From Capra hircus (Eukaryota; Chordata; Mammalia; Artiodactyla; Bovidae), in the NCBI RefSeq assembly GCF_001704415.2, contig NW_017189517.1:6459167-6523166 (forward strand): a stretch of 64,000 bases of DNA. Reading direction: 5' to 3'. The translations under genes were made by a program, and so were the position numbers. Shown in pieces: positions 57,843 through 64,000 of the stretch; position 1 is the stretch's first letter; each line of letters begins with the position of its first letter. The notes beneath the pieces were generated by a model that made no database searches, was not told the origin of the DNA, and was given only the letters and a program-made list of their open reading frames with translations.

Positions 57843-58183
57843 AGAATAACTTAGTGGAAATCATTTATCTGCCTAGCTATCAAAGAATCAAGTACTCACA
57901 GTGTCATTTTTAAAGGGTCAAATGTCAGAAAAAGTACAACTCCCTGATGCGCAGTTGATTACATAAAAGCAAGAGGATAGTTTGTCAGAAACTTCTATTC
58001 CAACCCTTGTACACTAGCAGGACAATTTGTAAAACTGCCCCATAATATAGATTGGTCCCAGCAATTAGAGAAGAGGCCAGAGATTCCTCAACTCATAAAT
58101 TAGGATCTTTAAATAGATGAGTGATTCTTAGAGCACTGAATGAAGACTCACAAAGCCATGTAAGCTTAGGTAGAACATTCTGC
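57843..58183 (-). repeat. Right arm of a large inverted repeat
   Basis: Reverse complement of 56713-57052. It begins 'agaataacttag' (matching left-arm end 'ctaagttattct') and ends 'gtagaacattctgc' (matching left-arm start 'gcatatgttctac'). Confidence 0.93.
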
Positions 58184-58189
58184 TTTCTG

Positions 58190-58550
58190 AAGTCCAATTT
58201 TCCCCTCGTATGTAGAAGAATTTCATAATTCCAACATCTGTGAGCTATCCTAAGCACCAAATGAGAAAACGGGTGTTTTGCAATATCACCTATGCATTTA
58301 GAAGTGCAATATTACATCTGTACCATACCACCTCCCCCCAAATTCGGCAGTTTCTCCTCTTTGACTCACAGGGCAGACTTTACTATTGACTCTTGTCTCA
58401 CTAAGAAATATCAACAAATTTACCCTGGTTCCTTAACTAACAATGGAAACCCCTCCAAGAAATGTTGGAGTCCCTTTCAATAATCAGTCTCATATCATTC
58501 AGTAATATCTAGAAACCTTGCCAATGTATTGTTGAAAATTAATCCCAGAA
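58190..58550. other. Unassigned sequence
   Basis: Sequence between the inverted repeat and the L1. No gene or repeat recognised. Confidence 0.4.
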
Positions 58551-58746
58551 CTCTGAATATTAATATTTTTACTTAAAAATAAAAGACCTAGCCAGTGCAA
58601 TAAGGCAAGAGAAATAAAATACATACATGGTGGAAAGGAATTATTAAAACTATCTCTATTCACAGATAATCTGATTGTCTATACAGAAAATCCCAAGGAA
58701 ATAAAAAAAAAATATCTAGAACTAAGTGAGTTTAGCAAAGTTGTGG

Positions 58747-58864
58747 CTCCCCTGATAGCTCAGTGGGTAAAGAACCCGCCTGCAATGCAGGAGACCAGGG
58801 TTCAATTCCCCAGTTGGAAAGATCTGCTGGAGAAAGGATAGGCTACCCACTCCAGTATGCTTGG
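58747..58864 (+). mobile_element. Short Bov-type SINE, tRNA-related head
   Basis: 118 bp covering the tRNA-like head and the start of the body ('ctcagtgggtaaagaaccc', 'aatgcaggagaccaggg'). Perfect 12-bp duplication gcaaagttgtgg at 58735-58746 and 58865-58876. The 3' part of a standard Bov-tA is missing. Confidence 0.9.
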
Positions 58865-59362
58865 GCAAAGTTGTGGGATACAAATTAGTGCAAAGACAAT
58901 ATAGGAAAGTCAATGGCATTTCTATATACAAGCAATGAAACTGGAAATTAAATTTTTAAATTAAAAAAAATGTCATTTACCACCCAAAAGTAAAGTGTTT
59001 ATATGTAAATCTACAAAATCAGGCAGGATCTGTACGTAGTAATATACAAAGCACTGATGAAAGAAATTTAAAAGCAAACCACATAAGTAGAAATATAGTT
59101 CATATTGATGGGGTTGGAAGACTCAATATTGTTAAGATGTTGATTCTTCCTAACTTCATCTATAGATTCAATTCAAACCCAAACTCCCAGTAAAAATTTT
59201 GTAGCTCCTGAAGGTTTGACTACAAAATTCATGTGGAAATGCGAAGGATTTAGAGTAGCTAATCAAAATAACTTTGAAAGAGAAGAATACAGTTCCAAAA
59301 TATTGCCTGATATTAAGATTTATTACAAAATTACATTAAGCAATAAAGCATGGCATTGGCAT

Positions 59363-59575
59363 GTGCCTGGGTGCTGTCACTTCAGTTGTATCGGACTCTG
59401 CGATCCCATGGACCCACCAGGCTCCTCTGTCCATGGGGATTCTCCAGGCAAGAATACTCCAGGAGGTTGCCATGCCCTCCTCCAGGGTATCTTCCGGACG
59501 CAAGGATCAAACCAGCGTCTCTTAGGTCGCCTGCATTGGCAGGCGGGTTCTCTACCGCTAGCGCCACTCGAGAAG
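59363..59575 (-). mobile_element. Bov-tA SINE at the left end of a compound insertion
   Basis: Inverted SINE body ('ctctgtccatggggattctc', 'ctcctccagggtatcttcc' on the plus strand), with its head at ~59575 ('ctagcgccactcgagaagc'). Its left side abuts the L1 target copy attggcat (59355-59362). Its right side runs directly into GC-rich sequence without a target copy. Confidence 0.88.
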
Positions 59576-59576
59576 C

Positions 59577-60790
59577 GCCGCCTGAAAAAAAAAACTCCCT
59601 ACGGCCGCGGCAGTGGTGACCACGCGAGGGGCGGCGTCCCAGCCCCCGGGGGCGGTGCAGTCCGGGGGAGACTGGAGGGCGAGCCCGACCTCCCAGACCC
59701 CAAGGTAGACGGGCGACGCCCCTCGCCCCCACCCAGGGCTCTTGAAACCTCCGCGCCGGGACGCGCTAGGTACCTGGAAAGGGGCAGGCGGAGGAGGCGG
59801 GGGCGTGGTGCCCCACGGGCCCGCGGCCCAGACCCTGACCACCGCGGCCGCCCGCGGGCCTCGGCGCTACCAGCCCGTGACGCGGGGCCTGCCCGGCGCT
59901 GGCCAACAGCCACCTGGAGTCCCTACAGCCGCCGCCACCACCCCCGACGACCTCCCCGCCCCCTGTTTCCCCCGAAAAGGAGCAGAACCCCCCTTGCGCC
60001 CAGACGGCACCCTCCTCTTCCCCCACAGCCGTGGCCCTTCCCCGCACCCACGTCCCAGGCACCCTTCCCCCGCCACCGAGGGCAGAAGAACGCTCCGACG
60101 GGAAGCGTGGCGCAGTCGAGTAGGGCACAACAGAGGAAAGGCGCGAGAGAGCCGGCCGGCCGGCCGGTCGGAGGGCGGGGAGAGGCGCCTGGCGACCTGG
60201 CGGAGAGCAGAGCAAAGGACAAGCGACCACCGGCTGGGAAGACTGGTCCAGGGCCGGCGGCGACCGGCAGCCGAGCGGCCCCGCCCCACAGCCCGCGAGA
60301 CGCACCGGAGGCTCCGGACTGTGCCGTCGCGACCTGGGGCAGTCGTGGCCAAAGGTGCGTAGCAGGAGGAACCTCGGCCCCCCAGCCTCGAGGTATGTAG
60401 CCGGGAGGTCGGGCGGGAGAGAGACGCCGCTGGAGACGACAACCCGGGGCCAGGGTCCACCTGGGCAGGCCAGGCGTGGGTGGGGGGTGAGTGCGGGTCG
60501 AGTGGCGGGGACGGGGTGGGAGGAGGCGCCGAGGGGGCGACGGGGGTGGGAAGTGGGAGGCGAGGAGCCGCCTTCCTGCCCGAAGACCCTTTTCACGCCG
60601 CCCCCCATCTTCTCGCTCTCCTTCCCCTACCGGAAAGACCACTGGACCCGACCGCCGGCCGCCGGGCAGACCCTGTCCCTGCGCGGAGTGACGGGCCACC
60701 GGATGTCTCCCTCCCTCCGTCCCATCCCGCTCCGCCCTGGTGGAGGAAGCTCGCGAGCCGGCGGGCGAGGCCACCGCGCTGTTACCTAAC
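59577..60790. promoter_or_regulatory. Orphan CpG-rich block (CpG-island-like)
   Basis: About 1.2 kb that is strikingly GC- and CpG-rich amid AT-rich L1 sequence. It has GGGCGGGG/CCCCGCCC-type Sp1-like boxes (e.g. ~60174-60181, 60280-60290) and a (CCGG)n run at 60150-60168. Donor-like splice sites occur on the plus strand (AAAG/GTGCGT at 60351-60360, AG/GTATGT at 60391-60397, GTGAGT at 60487-60492). Long open frames on both strands (e.g. 59216-60400, 59923-60960) are what GC-rich DNA gives by chance, and I recognise no protein in them. It looks like the promoter/first-exon region of some gene, displaced here. Identity unknown. Confidence 0.7.
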
Positions 60791-60975
60791 AAATTGGCAT
60801 CGAGATAGACAAATCCTCCAATGGAAGAAAATATAGAGTCCAGAAAAGAAAGTAGAAAATACTTGAATCTATACCTCATACCATATACAAAATTTAATTC
60901 AAAATGAAACACTGACCTAAATGTAAATCTTGAAACTATGAAACTTCGAAAACTAAGCATGAAAGAGAAATTTGC

Positions 60976-60991
60976 GGGGGGGGGGGGGGGG
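60976..60991. repeat. Poly-G tract (16 G)
   Basis: Uninterrupted run of 16 G in the L1 remnant, close to the SINE at 61007. Could form a G-quadruplex or i-motif and is prone to length errors. Confidence 0.95.
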
Positions 60992-61006
60992 TGTCCTAGG
61001 CCAGAC

Positions 61007-61233
61007 TACCGGCTCCCCCGGTGGCACTAGTGGTAAAGAACAGGCCTTCCAATACAGGAGACATAAGAGACGCAGGTTTAATCCCTGGGTTGGGAAGATC
61101 CCCTGGAGAAGGGCATGGCAACTCACTCCAGTATTCTTGCCTGGAGAATCCTATGGACAGAGGAGTCTGGTGGGCTACTGTCCACAGGGTCGCAAAGAGT
61201 CGAACACAACTGAAGCGACTTAGCGCACACGGC
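61007..61233 (+). mobile_element. Bov-tA SINE
   Basis: Full-length: head 'cggctcccccggtggcacta', body 'gatcccctggagaagggcat' and end 'gaacacaactgaagcgactt'. Exact 9-bp duplication aggccagac at 60998-61006 and 61234-61242. Confidence 0.95.
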
Positions 61234-61792
61234 AGGCCAGACAACAATTTGTTAGATATAATACCAAAACACCAAATCCGTTTTTAAAAAATGGATAGGG
61301 TTGGCTTCAATAAGAACAAAACTTCTATCCAAAATATTGTTAAGAGAATGAAAGGATAAGAGAAAATATGAGAAAATCATGTATTCAATGGAGGTCTTGT
61401 ATCCAGTGTATATAGAAAACTCAAAACTCAATAATAAGAAAACAATGCAATAAAAAGTTTTAAAAAAAATTTAACAGACGTATCAGCAAATAATTTATGT
61501 GAATGGACAATAAGCACATGAAAAGATTCTCAACATAATAACTTGGAATAGGCAGATAAAAACACAATGATGTGCCATTCCATACTTGCTAAATGACTGA
61601 AATTAATACAGTGACCAAACTAAGTGTTGGTGAGTATACTCTAATATTTCAACTCTTCCATTCCCACTACTGCTTTAGTTCAGATTCTTATGAACTATTA
61701 TACTGTATCCCTTTACTGTTTAAATATTTCCTCGAAAACTCCCCATTTTTACTCCTGTCAACCTCCAGATGTTCTCCATACTGTAAATAGCA

Positions 61793-62340
61793 TGTTATGG
61801 TCTAAATGTCTGCATCCTCCCAAAATTCACAGGTTGAAATTTTGATGCCTAATGTGATGGTATTAGTAGGTGAGGCCTTTTGGAGGTGATGACTCTATGA
61901 GAGTAGAGCCCTCATGAATGAAATTAATGATTCTATAAAAGAGACCTAAGAGAGCCTCCTTGCCCTTTTTCAGCTTGTGAGGATATGAGAAGTCTGTAAC
62001 TTAGAAAAGGGCATTCTGTTGAAACCTGATCTCAGACTTCTAGCTTCCAGAAAAACTTTGAGAGATGAATTTCTGTTGTTTATAAGCCATCCAGTCTGTG
62101 GTATTTTATTATAGCAGACAGAACAGACTAAGATAGAAAATTGGTACTGGAAGTGCAATTGCTGCTGTAACAAAAAAAAAAAAAAAAAAATGAGGCGGCT
62201 TTGTAACTGAGTAATGGGCAGAGGCTGGAAGAGTCTGGAGGTGCATTGCTAGAAAAAGTCTTCCTTGACAGTGAATGGACTGTAAATAGCTATTCTTGTG
62301 AGGGCTCAGAAGTAGAAGAGGAGAACTATTGAGAATGCCT
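61793..62340 (+). mobile_element. MaLR (MLT1-like) LTR with start of internal region
   Basis: LTR at 61793-62135: 'tgttatggtctaaatgtctg', 'taatgtgatggtattagtag', 'gagccctcatgaatg' and 'atagcagacagaacagacta'. It is followed by MaLR internal sequence 62140-62340 ('attggtactggaagtgc', 'tgggcagaggctggaagagt', 'ggtgcattgctagaaaaag'). So this is the 5' LTR of a provirus whose remainder is lost or unrecognisable. A 19-base A run at 62172-62190 expands an A-rich spot. No coding sequence. Confidence 0.75.
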
Positions 62341-62344
62341 AACT

Positions 62345-62845
62345 TTTACCTTGTACCTCTCTTGCTTCATCAATATGCTCTACCTTACACTGTCTTCTCT
62401 TTAAAAAAAAAATCTTATGCTCCTTCCTCTTACGTATTTTATGCATCCTACTAGACAAAACCATGTTATTTTTCCTGAACACATTATTTTATTTCAGACT
62501 TTTGTGCCCTTTACAAATCTACTATTTTCTTTATCTAGAATATCCTTACTTCTCTTGTCCAACTTATAATCATTTGTCAAGATTCTGCAACAGCATCATT
62601 TCTTCTGTGACCCAGTGCTCCAAACATTAGCTCTTCTGTGCCCATAACACTATGTTTCTTCAGTCAATAACAACTCTCTCAGTGTACTATAGGAACTAAT
62701 TTATATATCTGCCTCTTGTACTCTACAGTGAACCCTTTAATGGTATGAATTGTAACTGTACATTTAATGCCTATACAATTTTTGTGACTATACATCTTTT
62801 TTTTGTGAATTGTAACTGTACATTTAGCTATGATTAGTGCCTAAT
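62345..62845. other. Unassigned sequence with a short direct repeat
   Basis: No gene. The 21-base sequence starting tgaattgtaactg occurs at 62746-62766 and again at 62806-62826, exactly 60 bases apart. The C/T-rich part before it could be an old L2 remnant. Confidence 0.45.
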
Positions 62846-62846
62846 T

Positions 62847-63112
62847 CCACCCCACTCCAGTACTCTTGCCTGGAAAATCCCATGGACGAAGGAGCCTGGT
62901 AGGCTCCAGTCCATGGGGTTGCTAAGAGTTGGGCATGACTGAGGGACTTCACTTTCACTTTCCACTTTCATGCATTGGAGAAGGAAATGGCAACCCCCTC
63001 CAGTATTCTTGCCTGGAGAATCCCAGGGACAGAGGAGCCTGGTGGGCTGCCGTCTGTGGGGTCGCACAGAGTTGGACACGACTGAAGTGACTTAGCAGCA
63101 GCAGCAGCAGCA
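62847..63112 (+). mobile_element. Bov-A2 SINE dimer
   Basis: Two monomers joined by a TTTCACTTTCC linker near 62952-62970, with a (CAG)n tail at 63094-63111. The left monomer is shortened at its 5' end. Confidence 0.93.
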
Positions 63113-63114
63113 AC

Positions 63115-64000
63115 ATCATCACAGGCAGTTTTGCACAGGTAAAAATGAAAAATTTAGACCACCTTCTGTCTCAAGTGGGGGTGTTCATGGGGTCCTGGCT
63201 TTCAGTTTCTCTTGATGTCTGTTTAGAATGCCTCAGCCATTTACAAAATTTCTGAACATTTATTTGGAGGAAGTTACATAAGGGGTGCTGGGTGCTGCAA
63301 ATCCAAGAAAATTTTTTTAGACACAGCATGATGTTATAAAATATGTATATCTTTGCTGTGGCCCTGAACTGATGGTTGTTTTCTCCAGGAGACTCCTGAG
63401 TTTTTTTGTCATGGTCATATATTATCTTCAAACCACGACCTTAGTAGTCCTCTGAGGAGCTTCACCTTACCCTCTCTAACATGTTTGGAGAGTTGGTTAC
63501 AGCTGTGTGATTTGTGTTGTTAACATAAATCTGGCCCCTGAAGCATTGTGTTTTGGACTTTCCAGCCATGATAGATGGCTTCCCCAGAAGTTTCTGTCAT
63601 TAACCTTATTGTTCCAGATGCTCCTCCCAACCACCTTGGGAGCTTCCTTTTTGTTGGAGATGGTTACAAGAACTGTGGCCCAACGTTAAATCAGTTAGGC
63701 AATAATTATGTGACCCATGGCTAAACATACCATTTCTGGCATGCCCCTCAGGGACACTTTTAAAATTCTTCTTTGAAACATATGTGAAAGTTTAGCTTTA
63801 GGTATTTTAGGAGCTTTGGCGACAGGAATATCATCTTTTTTGTTCCCAGTAATTCTGATATGGGTAGAAAACTGGGTCTAGGTGCACAGTTAAGAGTGAA
63901 GTTAACTTTGGCTCAGTGTCTGAACTGGACTGAGGCCTAGTATGCTTTCTCAAGAATAATGACAGTTTCATAATTTTCATCCAGGAGAGACTTAGAGATG
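63115..64000. other. Unassigned sequence, possibly an old retroposed or retroviral piece on the minus strand
   Basis: No young repeat. The minus strand shows short frames interrupted by many stops (e.g. 63171-63431), without a recognisable family motif. I cannot tell whether it is single-copy DNA or a decayed pseudogene. Confidence 0.35.

Larger units (their letters stand above)
58555..61640 (+). mobile_element. Old L1 (L1M-type) remnant with three nested insertions
   Basis: ORF2-derived sequence: 'gaattattaaaactatctct', 'acagaaaatcccaaggaaat', 'gtcaatggcatttctatata' and 'aagcatggcattggcat'. After the 59363-60792 insertion it continues ('attggcatcgagatagac', 'acactgacctaaatgtaaa'), then from 61245 ('ggttggcttcaataagaac') to ~61640. 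Heavily mutated. A SINE, a compound GC-rich insertion and another SINE interrupt it. Confidence 0.8.

Noticed and set aside
59216..60400. 394-codon open frame across the GC-rich block
   Set aside because: It starts inside L1 and SINE sequence. The GC-rich part is Pro/Arg/Gly-rich low complexity, and equally long frames exist on the other strand, as expected when stop codons (AT-rich) are scarce.
59923..60960. 345-codon minus-strand frame
   Set aside because: Its N-terminal part is translated antisense L1 (RSFIVSRFTFRS...), the rest is GC-rich noise. No domain recognised.
1..64000. CRISPR arrays, operons, prokaryotic promoters or terminators
   Set aside because: Repeat content is unmistakably ruminant nuclear DNA. 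No regularly spaced short repeats or compact gene clusters are present.

Overview
The window looks like bovid (cattle-type) nuclear DNA without a recognisable host protein-coding gene. The diagnosis rests on the repeats. Ruminant-specific BovB (RTE-type) LINEs occur in seven sizeable copies plus shorter fragments. Bov-tA and Bov-A2 tRNA-derived SINEs occur more than twenty times. There are two older CHR-type SINEs, ruminant L1 copies, and one long solo LTR of bovid class II type. Beneath these lies an older mammalian layer of L2, MIR, MER5A, MaLR (MLT1-type) LTRs and L1M remnants. Every long open frame inspected belongs to a BovB or L1 reverse transcriptase, except frames in one GC-rich block that have no recognisable product.

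Layout. 1-9.3 kb: L2 and MIR remnants interrupted by SINEs, BovB copy 1 (+) and copy 2 (-, itself split by a SINE). 9.3-15 kb: mostly single-copy DNA, a CHR SINE, an old LTR-like piece and BovB copy 3 (-, 3.4 kb, nearly intact frame). 15-24 kb: low-repeat DNA, an L1 3' end split by a Bov-A2 and an MLT1-like LTR, and a 1.66 kb solo LTR with 6-bp target duplications. 24-30 kb: BovB copy 4 and a SINE stacked at one target site, an MLT1-like LTR, MER5A and MIRs. 30-35 kb: an L2 split by a SINE and by BovB copy 5 (3.64 kb, full-length, with tandem GC-rich 5' repeats). 35-44 kb: mostly single-copy DNA, SINEs, and a 323-bp L1 insertion carrying a 3' transduction. 44-54 kb: BovB copy 6 (-), a 2.5 kb 5'-truncated L1 (+) and BovB copy 7 (+). 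54-64 kb: a long L2-like tract, a 340-bp-arm inverted repeat, and an old L1 interrupted by a SINE, by a 1.4 kb compound insertion containing a CpG-rich block, and by another SINE, followed by a MaLR LTR with internal sequence.

No functional system of cooperating host genes is visible. The most unusual objects are the large inverted repeat (56.7-58.2 kb), the orphan CpG-rich insertion in a dead L1 (59.4-60.8 kb) and the L1 3' transduction (40.07-40.43 kb). All boundaries were read by eye. Target-site duplications are given where they could be seen, and family names are from recognition, not from a database search.
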